This document shows positions 1 to 7,623 of a stretch of 35,370 nt of DNA, piece by piece (position 1 is the first letter of the stretch; each line of letters starts with the position of its first letter). Both the position numbers and the translations under genes were made by a program. The DNA lies in the NCBI GenBank assembly GCA_035516795.1, contig DATIZX010000063.1, positions 1 to 35,370 of the forward strand. The letters are read 5' to 3'. The DNA comes from DATJBF01 sp035516795. GTDB taxonomy: Bacteria > Verrucomicrobiota > Verrucomicrobiia > Palsa-1439. The notes beneath the pieces are model-generated. The model had not been told where the DNA came from. It searched no databases and saw only the letters and a list, made by a program, of their open reading frames with translations.

Positions 1-193
1 TCGGATAAGTATAGACAGCTTTGTCCGGGCCGCCGTGGACGGTCAGGTCCGCCTGGCCATCGCCGTCAAGGTCCAGCGTCCGCACCATCACGCGTCCACG
101 GACAGGTTCCTTGAAAATTCCCGTCATGACCGAATTCTGGCTGTCGATAGCGACGGGTTTCGGCTGCGATACATTGACCGAAATCAGTTTCAT
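1..193 (-). CDS. MOSC-domain protein (YiiM-like), N-terminal part, runs off the window
   Basis: Reading the minus strand from an ATG at 193 gives an open frame to the window edge, so only the first 64 residues are present. The segment TVHGGPDKAVYTYP near residue 50 and MTGIFKEPV near residue 22 are typical of the N-terminus of YiiM-type MOSC proteins. MOSC (molybdenum cofactor sulfurase C-terminal) domains handle sulfur or bind molybdenum cofactor, and YiiM-type proteins are linked to detoxification of N-hydroxylated compounds. The catalytic Cys and the rest of the beta-barrel lie outside the window. No strong ribosome-binding site precedes the ATG. The family is well supported by the HGGPDKAVY motif, and the exact substrate cannot be stated. 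Confidence 0.85.
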   Translation of the reverse strand, partial: MKLISVNVSQPKPVAIDSQNSVMTGIFKEPVRGRVMVRTLDLDGDGQADLTVHGGPDKAVYTYP

Positions 194-344
194 TTCAATA
201 TTTGCCACTGTTCGGCGCCGGTCTCACGACCGCGCCGCCACCGATGACCGTAGGTCTCCATTGTCCGTCTAGGCGGGAGACCCCACGACAGGGGTCGAAA
301 TCTGTGCGGGGTCAGAGATCCTCGCACAACCAAGCGTAGCGCAC

Positions 345-372
345 GGGCTCGGACGCGGCCACGCCCGAGCCC
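345..372 (-). terminator. GC-rich hairpin downstream of the DUF1059 gene
   Basis: Arms GGGCTCGG (345-352) and CCGAGCCC (365-372) are perfectly complementary around a 12-nt loop. The hairpin starts 23 nt beyond the stop of the minus-strand DUF1059 gene. There is no U-tract after it, so it may slow or stabilise the transcript end rather than act as a classical intrinsic terminator. A second weaker hairpin, GGTCTCC (253-259) with GGAGACC (276-282), lies further on in the same gap. Confidence 0.35.
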
Positions 373-394
373 ATCCGCTCTTCGCTATTCTGCG

Positions 395-571
395 TCACTT
401 CACGTCGTGAATGAGCTTCTTGACCTTGGCCGCCATTTCGGGCGTTACCTGGGTCATGCCATGTTTCTCACGCGCGTGTTGCGCGACCTTCTTCATCAGT
501 TCCTGCTCGGTCTCGGCTTGCGCCACGAAGTCGCAATCCACACCGGCATCCTTACAGCGAACCTCTTTCAT
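395..571 (-). CDS. DUF1059 family small protein
   Basis: A 58-residue protein with the DUF1059 pattern: MKEVRCKDAGVDCDF at the start (CKD...C), a central ETEQEL helix and a HAREKHG segment before the C-terminus. Members are described as predicted small metal-binding proteins; their function is not established. The open frame extends upstream to 610, but the ATG at 571 matches where family members begin and has AAAGGTGG about 7 nt upstream, so I chose it. The gene is alone between a GC hairpin and a 270-bp gap. The family call is firm and the role is unknown. Confidence 0.8.
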   Translation of the reverse strand: MKEVRCKDAGVDCDFVAQAETEQELMKKVAQHAREKHGMTQVTPEMAAKVKKLIHDVK

Positions 572-844
572 CAGGAGCCACCTTTCTGGTTGTTGTTTTG
601 TTTCCGCCAAGGACGTCGAACCTGACCTGCAACACCCGTCCTTTCAAACGCCAGAGCGAAACCTCGCCGCAGAAGCGATAAATTGCAAGGGCGTGCCTGC
701 CAGCCACCACAATCAGCAGTGCCCTCCATCGACTTAATTCATGTGAACGATATCAAGTCTGGAATAATCCTATCGATCGATGTGGTGTCGACTGGTATCT
801 CCACCAGTAGAATGTGCAGAGTACAACCTGTCTTGAGTGGAGAG

Positions 845-1210
845 TTAACCCAATAACCGAACTTCAATGGACGATAGAAGAGCCACCCAAAAACTAAGGA
901 TATTGCACTCCTGTTTTCGAGACGATCCAATCCATGGTCTCCTCAAAAACAGGGCATTGTTTCTGTCCGGCTTGACCAGAAAGAAGCGCCCGCATCGATT
1001 TGACCTTCCCAAAGCGCTAAGAGATGTCACGATCAATGCCAACACCAACACCACCGTAATCCAGAAATCCTCAGCCCGAAGGTTCAACAGGATCAGATAT
1101 AAGCCAATTGCGAAGAATAGCGCTATGAATATCAGTCCGGGGTCCCTGATCTTGGCGATCGCCTGTGTACCGAGGGTTTTCGCGAGGTCGATTATATTCT
1201 TTATACTCAT
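845..1210 (-). CDS. Small membrane protein of unknown function
   Basis: A 121-residue protein with an N-terminal amphipathic stretch (MSIKNIIDLAKTLGTQAIAK) followed by two clear membrane segments, roughly residues 29-42 (LIFIALFFAIGLYL) and 50-65 (FWITVVLVLALIVTSL), then a basic, soluble C-terminal tail. The ATG at 1210 is preceded by AGGCG about 4 nt upstream. The frame is open further up to 1294, but that extension is basic and lacks an SD. I recognise no family. It is the last of four consecutive minus-strand genes behind the patatin-like lipase, so it may belong to that cluster. The motif IDLAKTL also occurs at the C-terminus of the next gene upstream. Confidence 0.55.
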   Translation of the reverse strand: MSIKNIIDLAKTLGTQAIAKIRDPGLIFIALFFAIGLYLILLNLRAEDFWITVVLVLALIVTSLSALGRSNRCGRFFLVKPDRNNALFLRRPWIGSSRKQECNILSFWVALLSSIEVRLLG

Positions 1211-1299
1211 ACTCGCCTGCCTTTTCATTCTCGTTCTGATCTTGTATCCATTCGCACCTTTTTCCGAAAATCGTGATCTTGCTCCGCAATGCAAGCGCT

Positions 1300-1638
1300 T
1301 CAGGTCACCGCCAGCGTCTTGGCGAGGTCGATGGCTTCATCGACGGCTTTCAGAAACTCACTCATCGACTTGACCAAATCCGCCGCGTTCTTGATCGATT
1401 GAGTTGCCTGACCGAGGGCATCGTCGGCCTTTTTGATCCGGGCCAAGCAATCATCCAGTTTTTGGGATGACTGACGGAACAGCAGGCCTTGCACAAGGTC
1501 GATCCGATGGAGGAGTTCCTGCATTTCGGTCAGGATGGCTTCGGCTTTCGCCGGATCGGCTTCGTGGCCCAGTTGATCGGAAAGCGCGTTGTGCCGCGCC
1601 AGTAAGAGATCATGCAATTGTTTGAGTGTTAAATTCAT
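1300..1638 (-). CDS. Small all-helical protein of unknown function
   Basis: A 112-residue protein with no signal peptide or membrane segment. Its composition (Leu, Ala, Lys, Asp, Gln in heptad-like spacing) suggests two long helices, about residues 1-55 and 60-108, probably a coiled-coil hairpin. The ATG at 1638 has GCGGAGGATC immediately upstream, a good SD. It follows the lipoprotein gene by 35 bp on the same strand, so co-transcription is likely. The C-terminal segment AIDLAKTLAVT resembles the N-terminus of the next protein (NIIDLAKTLGTQA), which may be shared interaction helices or chance. I recognise no family. Confidence 0.6.
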   Translation of the reverse strand: MNLTLKQLHDLLLARHNALSDQLGHEADPAKAEAILTEMQELLHRIDLVQGLLFRQSSQKLDDCLARIKKADDALGQATQSIKNAADLVKSMSEFLKAVDEAIDLAKTLAVT

Positions 1639-1673
1639 TGATCCTCCGCATCTTTATCGGCAGTATCCTTCTT

Positions 1674-2567
1674 TCAGTCCTCGGAAGAGTTTTTGAACTT
1701 GCTGTACAACTGCTCAGTGTCTTGGACTTCGTTCTTGATGAATGCAATGGAGGCAGCCATGCTGAAGGGTTCTCCTTTGGCCAAGGCGCGGTGCGCGCTG
1801 GCTAAGGCGAGTAGTGAACGGTGCAGCGATTCCAGAACAGCGTCTTGCGCCTGTTGCTGACTTATCAGACCTGCAAACTGCACGGCGAGTTTGCGCTTAC
1901 CGGCATCGTCAGACTTCGTAAACGCGACTTGGCATTTCCCTTTACGTTGCTGCCAGTGGGCATGCACCGTACCACGGATGCCTGTCCCATCACTATCTCC
2001 AATGTCTGCCGCCATCTCGAACAGAATCTGCTGCACCGCAGGATCGGTGGCGCTGACAATGCGTTTCGCGTCCGCCTGCGCCTTGGCGCGCAACAACAAG
2101 TCCCCCAGCTTCGTGAAAGCGGTCGCCAAGACTGCCGATGGCTCCGGCGCACTGGTGACAAGATTTGCCCCCTGCAATACCTGACCGGTCTTCTTAATCT
2201 CCTCCGCCAAACTGACGGAGTAGTCTTTGTAGTCTTTGGTTAAGTCCGGCGAAGTCAGCACCACCAAATCTTGGCCGTACTTTTCCAACGCCAAAAAGGA
2301 CCGATCCCAAGCGGCTTCGGCTTTTGGGTCCAAGACCAAGAAGAAGTTCTCGTCAGTCAAAGTGGGCTGTGCCGCGGCGTAATCAATGACGTCATCACTC
2401 GTCAAATCGGTAACGGCTTGGAATGCGAGAGTGGTTTGCTTTTGTGCTGCTGTAACGCCCGTCGTGAAGTCTTGGATATTCTGAATCGGTACGGTGCCGC
2501 ACCCAGCAGACAAGCTGACCAGCACCAAGCCGAAACTCAGCAAACGTATGTAAGCGATGATTCTCAT
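1674..2567 (-). CDS. Predicted lipoprotein next to a patatin-like lipase
   Basis: A 297-residue protein with a lipoprotein signal: a charged start (MRIIAYIR), a hydrophobic core and the lipobox LSAGC with Cys23 as the predicted lipidated residue. The mature part is mostly helical, with repeated Ala/Leu/Lys/Gln-rich stretches and no enzymatic motif I recognise. The frame is open to 2732, but the ATG at 2567 has AGAGGA 3 nt upstream and gives the signal peptide, which decides the start. It lies 119 bp behind the patatin-like gene and 35 bp ahead of the helical protein gene, all in one direction. It could be an envelope partner or inhibitor of the lipase. This is inference from position only. 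Confidence 0.7.
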   Translation of the reverse strand: MRIIAYIRLLSFGLVLVSLSAGCGTVPIQNIQDFTTGVTAAQKQTTLAFQAVTDLTSDDVIDYAAAQPTLTDENFFLVLDPKAEAAWDRSFLALEKYGQDLVVLTSPDLTKDYKDYSVSLAEEIKKTGQVLQGANLVTSAPEPSAVLATAFTKLGDLLLRAKAQADAKRIVSATDPAVQQILFEMAADIGDSDGTGIRGTVHAHWQQRKGKCQVAFTKSDDAGKRKLAVQFAGLISQQQAQDAVLESLHRSLLALASAHRALAKGEPFSMAASIAFIKNEVQDTEQLYSKFKNSSED

Positions 2568-2686
2568 GGTTCCTCTTATTCGTGACCGGTTAACGCTGCT
2601 TCGAAGCGGGTCGGATACTGCATCTGAGACGACATCCCTGATCACTTGGCGGCATAAGATTCCTCCGTTAATTGTTCTCCTCCAAA

Positions 2687-3715
2687 TTACGTTGGTCGAT
2701 TGACGGGATGGTTCTTTGGATCGTCGTACCAATCGAAATACTTCTTTGTGTTGTCGATGCCCGACTGCACCAACTCGTCCTTCTTTTGGTCGCTCAGGCC
2801 AAAATCCGTGGTGCCTACGCCGAGGGTGTCGATGTATACGGTGCGCTGCCAGTCGTCGCTCTCAAGGTGGTAGCTGTCCTGTGTGTTCATGATGGTCTCA
2901 ACCAATGCCCAAGCGTAATCGAAAAAATCATTGATCTTCCTTTCGGGCGGCTCGGCATGGTCCCGGTACATTGCAATTTCCTGAGCGGAGTCCAACCGGA
3001 AGCCCAGCGTTTCCTGATTGTAAACGTAAGGGCTGATGCTCAGCCCTTGCTGGGTAAGGTCCTGATTGTGTTGTTGATAATCCGGGGGGATGACGAAGTT
3101 CTCGGCCACGTACTTCTGGCGGTCAAAAAGTCGGATGGGATAGTTGTCCAACACGCCGCCATCCACGTAAACATCGCCACGTGGACTGCGTATGGAGGCG
3201 AAGAAGAGCGGGATGGACATGGAGATGCGGGCGGCGTCGGCAACACACATCCGCGGGGTGTGTTCGACGGAAAACACTTCTGAGAAGCCGGTGGAGAGGT
3301 TTGTCCCGATAAAGTACAAGTCGCGAAACCCTTGGGCGTCCTTCATCTGGAACACATCATTGAAGGTGGCCTCCGAATTGCCGGTTTTCTTGGCAATGAC
3401 GTCAGCAATCCAATCGCGAAACGAATTACCCTTGTACCAGCCAAACTGATTGATCAGGCGAGCGGTATCCCGCACGATCCCCCAGTCGTCGTCCATGAAT
3501 GACTTGAAATCCATCGACTTGAGAAGTTGCAGGGTATCGTTGGCGGTGTAATTCAGTCCGACGAGCACGGCGTTGATTGCGCCAGCGGATGTGCCGCCCA
3601 CCCGCTTGATGTTCGATAGAATCCCCTTTGCGTCGAGCACCTGCATCGCGCCGACGTAGGCGATACCTTTGACGCCGCCGCCTTCAAACACCAGATTTTG
3701 GAATGAGTAAGCCAT
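2687..3715 (-). CDS. Patatin-like phospholipase
   Basis: A 342-residue patatin-family acyl hydrolase with all parts of the catalytic Ser-Asp dyad. The oxyanion loop GGGVKG is at residues 12-17, the nucleophile elbow GTSAG at 41-45 (Ser43), and the DGG motif at 185-187 (Asp185, in VYVDGGVLDNYP). The C-terminal 140 residues are an extension of unknown function, ending Pro/Asn-rich. There is no signal peptide, so it should act in the cytosol or be exported by a non-Sec route. The family cleaves acyl chains from phospholipids. Some members are phage-defence effectors (CapV of CBASS), but no CD-NTase is nearby. It heads a same-strand series with a lipoprotein, a helical protein and a small membrane protein. 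Confidence 0.9.
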   Translation of the reverse strand: MAYSFQNLVFEGGGVKGIAYVGAMQVLDAKGILSNIKRVGGTSAGAINAVLVGLNYTANDTLQLLKSMDFKSFMDDDWGIVRDTARLINQFGWYKGNSFRDWIADVIAKKTGNSEATFNDVFQMKDAQGFRDLYFIGTNLSTGFSEVFSVEHTPRMCVADAARISMSIPLFFASIRSPRGDVYVDGGVLDNYPIRLFDRQKYVAENFVIPPDYQQHNQDLTQQGLSISPYVYNQETLGFRLDSAQEIAMYRDHAEPPERKINDFFDYAWALVETIMNTQDSYHLESDDWQRTVYIDTLGVGTTDFGLSDQKKDELVQSGIDNTKKYFDWYDDPKNHPVNRPT

Positions 3716-4036
3716 GGTTTAGCATCCGCATGTCAATGTTACTTCTTCATGACCTTGCCTCTTGGCTTCGCCTAAAACCAATTGCTTGCGCGGTGGGAGG
3801 AAGCGTCGTGGCCTACTCGTCCATCGGAACTCGCACAGAGCCAATCTGACCGATAACCGACTATTTCCTAGCTTTGATTGCTGCGACCGTGGCGATTTGT
3901 AGCAAAAGCGGGTTTTGCGTGTCTATACAGCAGAACCATGAGGTTCTCGTATAATAAAACCCTTAGAAGCCTTTTAGCGCTCACCGGGACGCGGCGGCGA
4001 ACTGATGGAGAGTTGACGGGTCCTGCGTTTGGTCAG
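3716..4036. other. Intergenic region with a lone -10-like box
   Basis: I see no gene in these 321 bp. A perfect TATAAT lies at 3950-3955 on the plus strand, directly after a small hairpin (AGAACC 3932-3937 with GGTTCT 3942-3947). No -35-like hexamer sits at the right distance, so a promoter for the adenosine-deaminase-family gene is only possible. The open frames here carry no recognisable protein. Confidence 0.3.
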
Positions 4037-4153
4037 CTAATCTTCTTCGATCACCGCGGGTACTTCGTAGAGAGAGCGGACGGACCGGAACGAAGCCGTC
4101 CCGTGGTAACTCTCCTGTTTCCAATCCAACCAGATGGCGCGAATCCCCGCACG
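4037..4153 (-). pseudogene. C-terminal remnant of a HAD hydrolase gene
   Basis: The minus strand from 4153 to a TAG at 4037-4039 encodes 38 residues matching the last residues of the intact HAD gene at 19860-20375. For example, RAGIRAIWLDWKQESYHG here matches RAGIRAIWFNWKQESYSG there, followed by SVRSL and PAVI in both. No start or catalytic motif is present, so this is a decayed 3' fragment. The homology stops at the edge of a palindromic repeat that begins at 4160. Confidence 0.75.
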
Positions 4154-4159
4154 GGAACA

Positions 4160-4219
4160 TGTAGCCGCGGCGCTCTGCCGCCGTGTCCGGATGCGCCTCG
4201 ACAGAGCGAGGCGACTACA
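4160..4219. repeat. TGTAG...CTACA palindromic repeat, copy 1
   Basis: The element begins TGTAGCCGCGGCGCTC and ends GAGGCGACTACA, so its ends are inverted (TGTAG/CTACA) with GC-rich inner hairpins. Three further elements with the same ends occur at 8581, 11773 and 33920. It abuts the truncated HAD fragment and lies just upstream of the adenosine-deaminase-family gene. Confidence 0.6.
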
Positions 4220-4287
4220 ACGCTCTCCGTGTCACACGTACGATTTTTCCCTGTAAAGCCACGCGCTTATCGCTATTCTTCCGACCT

Positions 4288-5508
4288 GTGTCCGCGATCT
4301 CAACCCAATTCATCCAGAGCATTCCGAAAACCGACCTCCATGTTCATCTCGGCGGATCGATGCGTCTGCCGACGCTGATCGAGTTGGCGAAGAAACATCG
4401 CGTAAAGCTGCCATCGTACACCGAAGACGGCATGCGTCGGTTGGTGTTTAAGAATCATTACGCGCATTTGCCGGAGTATTTGAAGGGCTTCGCCTACACT
4501 CACGCGGTGATGCAGAATACCGAGAACCTCGAACGTGTCGCGTTTGAGTTGGCGGAGGACAACCTCGCCGAAGGGGTTCGCTACCTCGAAGTCCGGTTCG
4601 CGCCGCAGAACTACATCAACGACCGGCTCGACTTGGAAACCGTCGTCCGGTCGGTGTGCCGGGGACTGGAACGCGCGCAGAAGCGGCACAACCGAACCAA
4701 GCCGGTCACCTCGGGCGCGGACATCCCATTTCATTTCGGCATCATCTTCAGCGCGATGCGGTTTGTGACGCCGCACATGTCACCCTATTACGCGTGGCTC
4801 TTCGAGATCCTGCCGGCCGCATCGCCCAAACAAGTTTGCGTGACCGCCTCGATGGAACTGGCGCGCAACGCGGTTGATCTCGCGCACAAGAAAGGCCTAC
4901 CCGTGGTCGGCTTCGACCTGGCGGGACCGGAGTCCGGTTACCCGGCCGACGATCACAGCCCGGCCTATCAATACACGCACGATCACTTCATCCGCAAAAC
5001 CGTCCATGCCGGCGAGGCGTACGGACCCGAATCCATTTTTCAGGCAATCACGAAATGTTACACGAACCGGATCGGTCACGGCACGTGGATGTTCGCGCAC
5101 GAGATGATTCAGAATCCCGATATTCCGGATCCTGTGGCGTACACCGACCGTCTCGCCGAGTATATCGCGAGCCAGCGCATCACCATCGAAGTCTGCCTCA
5201 CCAGCAACGCGCAAACCCTGCCGCACATGCGTGATCTTTCCCGGCATCCGCTCCGCCAAATGCTCGACCACGAACTCTCTGTCTCCATCTGCACCGACAA
5301 CCGTCTCGTCTCGAACACGACTGTCTGCAGGGAATTGCAAATCGCCATCGACAAATTGAAAATGACTCCGCGCGAACTGCGCCATGTCATCATTGCTGGG
5401 TTCAAGGGTAGTTTCTTTCCCGGTACGTACCACGAGAAACGTCACTTCGTCCGCCAGGTCATCGACCGGTACGAAATGCTCGAACGCGAGCTGGCATCGT
5501 CCTCGTGA
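4288..5508 (+). CDS. Adenosine/AMP deaminase family protein
   Basis: A member of the amidohydrolase adenosine deaminase family, about 406 residues from the GTG at 4288. The metal and catalytic residues are all visible: His18 and His20 (DLHVHLGGS), His240 and Glu243 (VHAGEAYGPES), His264 (IGHGTW) and Asp337 (ICTDNRLVSNTT). The reaction would be hydrolytic deamination of adenosine or a related 6-aminopurine. The TDN motif carries Asn-Arg where classical enzymes have Asp/Asn-Pro, so the substrate may differ. The frame is open to an ATG at 4183, but that start lies inside the palindromic repeat and adds an unlikely basic stretch. The GTG places PKTDLHVHL at the usual distance. Neither start has a good SD. 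No purine genes are adjacent. Confidence 0.85.
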   Translation: MSAISTQFIQSIPKTDLHVHLGGSMRLPTLIELAKKHRVKLPSYTEDGMRRLVFKNHYAHLPEYLKGFAYTHAVMQNTENLERVAFELAEDNLAEGVRYLEVRFAPQNYINDRLDLETVVRSVCRGLERAQKRHNRTKPVTSGADIPFHFGIIFSAMRFVTPHMSPYYAWLFEILPAASPKQVCVTASMELARNAVDLAHKKGLPVVGFDLAGPESGYPADDHSPAYQYTHDHFIRKTVHAGEAYGPESIFQAITKCYTNRIGHGTWMFAHEMIQNPDIPDPVAYTDRLAEYIASQRITIEVCLTSNAQTLPHMRDLSRHPLRQMLDHELSVSICTDNRLVSNTTVCRELQIAIDKLKMTPRELRHVIIAGFKGSFFPGTYHEKRHFVRQVIDRYEMLERELASSS

Positions 5509-5615
5509 TTCGTGGTCGGTGATCGGCAGTCACGCAAAACGAAGGAGATCCGTTCGCCGCGCTCAGGATGGCAACTTTAGAGCGGCGGAGCCGCGCGGCA
5601 AGGCTTCGCGGCCCG

Positions 5616-6644
5616 TCATTGTTCGAAAGCGAATACGCGTTTCCAATCGTTTTTCATGCTGATCACAAGCCAGCCGCGCTTCGGCGCTTCGTCGAGGCCA
5701 CGGTCGAGTTTTCCAAAGAGAGCCGTGCGGTCGTAAGCGGACTCGCGTTCGGCGTCATCATGATGTACGTACGCGGCCAGCCGTGCGCCAGTGCCGGCGG
5801 TCGTCCATTCGAGCATCTGCCGGTCGCCGTCGGAATTGCCGAACGCAATGATCGGGCGACGTCCGATGAATCTCTCAATGCCCAGCGCTTTGCCGTCCTT
5901 GTCGTTGACGAAATCGAGCTCGGGCAGCCGGGTGATGACCGGCCGGCCGTCGCGCATTTCGAATTTTGTCTTGAAACTGCCGCCCACCACCTGTTCCGGC
6001 GGAATCCCATAGACGCGCTCCGTCCACGGACGCATGAACTCGAGGTTGCTGCCCGACACGAGGAACGTCTTAAACCCATTGGCGCGAAGATACGCCAGCA
6101 TTTCCAACATCGGTTGATACACCAGATCGGTGTACGGCCGGTGAAACCGCGGATGACGGGCCGTGGCGAGCCAGTCGTTGACGACGTGCTCAAACTCTTC
6201 GGTCGTCAGCCCGGCCTGAGCCGCGAAGGTTAGTTGGAGGATACGCGAGACACCCATCGCGGAGAGTGCCTTCAGGTCGCGGTCAAGCGCCGCTTTGAAA
6301 AGAGGGTTGTCCTTCCATTCCGGATGTTGCGGCGCGAGTGCCTTGACCCGATCCAGGGCGAAGGCGAGTTGCATGTACATCGGCTGCTCGTTCAACAGTG
6401 TGCCGTCGTTGTCAAACACGGCGATGCGCTGCGTGGCCGGCACAAAATCCGGACTGCCAGCCGTTGTCACGCTGGCGACAAACTCGACGATGCGTTTTTT
6501 GGCTGCGCCCTCGCGCCACGACGGCAGCGCGTCGTCCGCGGCCAGAACTTTGGCAGCAAGGTTTGTCGTCTGCGCGGAACTGAAATCGACGAATGTCAGC
6601 GCCATCAACGTGGAGAATGCCAGGACGAAAACTTTACGAGTCAT
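5616..6644 (-). CDS. Exported HAD-superfamily phosphatase
   Basis: A 342-residue HAD hydrolase with an N-terminal signal peptide (MTRKVFVLAFSTLMALTF, likely cleaved after SSA at about residue 24). Motif I is FDNDGT with nucleophile Asp78 and acid/base Asp80. Motif II is FLVSGSN and motif IV is GNSDGDRQM, placing it near the phosphoserine-phosphatase-like branch with a helical cap between motifs I and II. It should hydrolyse a phosphomonoester in the periplasm; the substrate is unknown. The frame extends to 6686, but the ATG at 6644 begins a clean signal peptide. It converges on the adenosine-deaminase-family gene and diverges from the gene at 6836. Confidence 0.82.
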   Translation of the reverse strand: MTRKVFVLAFSTLMALTFVDFSSAQTTNLAAKVLAADDALPSWREGAAKKRIVEFVASVTTAGSPDFVPATQRIAVFDNDGTLLNEQPMYMQLAFALDRVKALAPQHPEWKDNPLFKAALDRDLKALSAMGVSRILQLTFAAQAGLTTEEFEHVVNDWLATARHPRFHRPYTDLVYQPMLEMLAYLRANGFKTFLVSGSNLEFMRPWTERVYGIPPEQVVGGSFKTKFEMRDGRPVITRLPELDFVNDKDGKALGIERFIGRRPIIAFGNSDGDRQMLEWTTAGTGARLAAYVHHDDAERESAYDRTALFGKLDRGLDEAPKRGWLVISMKNDWKRVFAFEQ

Positions 6645-6835
6645 GGTTGGAGAAATTACACAACGTACCGCGTTCAAGACGAACACTAATTTGTTAAGAA
6701 TTGGTCACAAAGCCCGGGCCGAGTGGAAAACTGATGTGGAGTTGCCTGCCGAACGTCTCCCTGACCGCCAGGTCCCGAATAAGCTTGCTGGCAACAGCAA
6801 CGGTCGTAGAATCCAGAATCGAAAGGCGACCAACT

Positions 6836-7435
6836 ATGAAAATCCCTCGAGTTCTCCTCGTGTTCTGTAGCGTGGTTGCCGTCACCCTTTTCGCCGAAGA
6901 AACCAACACACCCGGCCCTGCCAGTATTACCAACAAGGTGGCGTCGGCTGGCGTTATGAGCAATACCGAGTCCAATAGCATCACCATCGACGGCACCACC
7001 TATAAAGACGTTCGCTGGGGCAGACTTACACCCGCCACCGTCACGATTTATCACGAAACGGGAGTGGCGACGGTGCCTTTGGCGGATTTGCCACCGGATC
7101 TACAGAAGCAATTCGGGTATGACCCTCAGAAAGCCGCCGCGTGGCAGGCCGCGGAGCAGAAGACCGCCGCCGCTCGGCTGGCCGCCGAACAAAAGGCCGC
7201 GGCCGCTCGCGAGGCCGCTGAACGGAAGGCGGCCGAGCAGAAAGCCGCTGACCAGAAAGCGGCCGCCGCCAAGGCCGAAGCCGAAAAAAAGAAATCGTCT
7301 CCGGTTGCCAATTCCACCTCTACAAATGCAGTTCCAAAGAAGGTCCAACCAAATTCCAACCGGCCCGGCAGCAAGCCCACCGTGGATGACATTCTAAATC
7401 GAATGCAACAGAACTACGGCCAGCCCGACAAATAG
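6836..7435 (+). CDS. Secreted coiled-coil protein of unknown function
   Basis: A 199-residue protein with a signal peptide (MKIPRVLLVFCSVVAVTLFA, about residues 1-20). A short folded segment follows at roughly 45-95, containing ITIDGTTYKDVRW and VPLADLPPDLQKQFGYDP, a module I associate with Verrucomicrobiota proteins. Residues about 96-155 are almost entirely Ala, Glu, Lys, Gln and Arg in repeats of the AAEQKAAAA type, predicting a long single helix or coiled coil. The tail is Ser/Pro/Asn-rich and ends in TVDDILNRMQQNYGQPDK. AAAGGCG about 7 nt upstream fixes the ATG at 6836. It probably acts as a periplasmic spacer or scaffold. The function is not known. Confidence 0.72.
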   Translation: MKIPRVLLVFCSVVAVTLFAEETNTPGPASITNKVASAGVMSNTESNSITIDGTTYKDVRWGRLTPATVTIYHETGVATVPLADLPPDLQKQFGYDPQKAAAWQAAEQKTAAARLAAEQKAAAAREAAERKAAEQKAADQKAAAAKAEAEKKKSSPVANSTSTNAVPKKVQPNSNRPGSKPTVDDILNRMQQNYGQPDK

Positions 7436-7516
7436 CCGCCCGGCCTGCATGATACATTCAACTTCGGGCCGGATGCCGGCAGGTTGCGACGCTTGGCATT
7501 TTGACGGTCCGCCTCA

Positions 7517-7568
7517 CTTGCATTGTGGCGATGGTGTGTTACCGGTTCTCGCAAGACGTTGGTGGCGA
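7517..7568 (+). promoter_or_regulatory. Upstream element shared with the hydrolase gene (copy A)
   Basis: This 52-bp stretch aligns without gaps to 8686-8737, with 40 of 52 positions identical by hand count. The best-kept blocks are CTTG, ATTGT, GGTGTG, TACC, GTTCT and GGTGGCGA. It ends 55 bp before the pirin start codon. Intergenic conservation ahead of two different genes suggests a common promoter or operator. TTGCAT and GTTACC may be -35/-10-like parts, but they do not match the housekeeping consensus. Confidence 0.5.
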
Positions 7569-7623
7569 TAACAACATCACATTACTGACCGAAACGGTCA
7601 GGACGTAAACTCGGGAGGTTCTC

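Noticed and set aside
2687..3715. Patatin-like gene as a CBASS effector
   Set aside because: No cyclic nucleotide synthase or accessory CBASS gene is adjacent; the neighbours are a lipoprotein and small unknown proteins.
3950..3955. Perfect TATAAT as a promoter
   Set aside because: No -35-like hexamer at 16-18 nt and more than 300 bp from the next start; kept only as a note in the gap entry.
4183..4287. Upstream ATG extension of the adenosine-deaminase-family gene
   Set aside because: The start lies inside the palindromic repeat and adds a basic stretch absent from the family.
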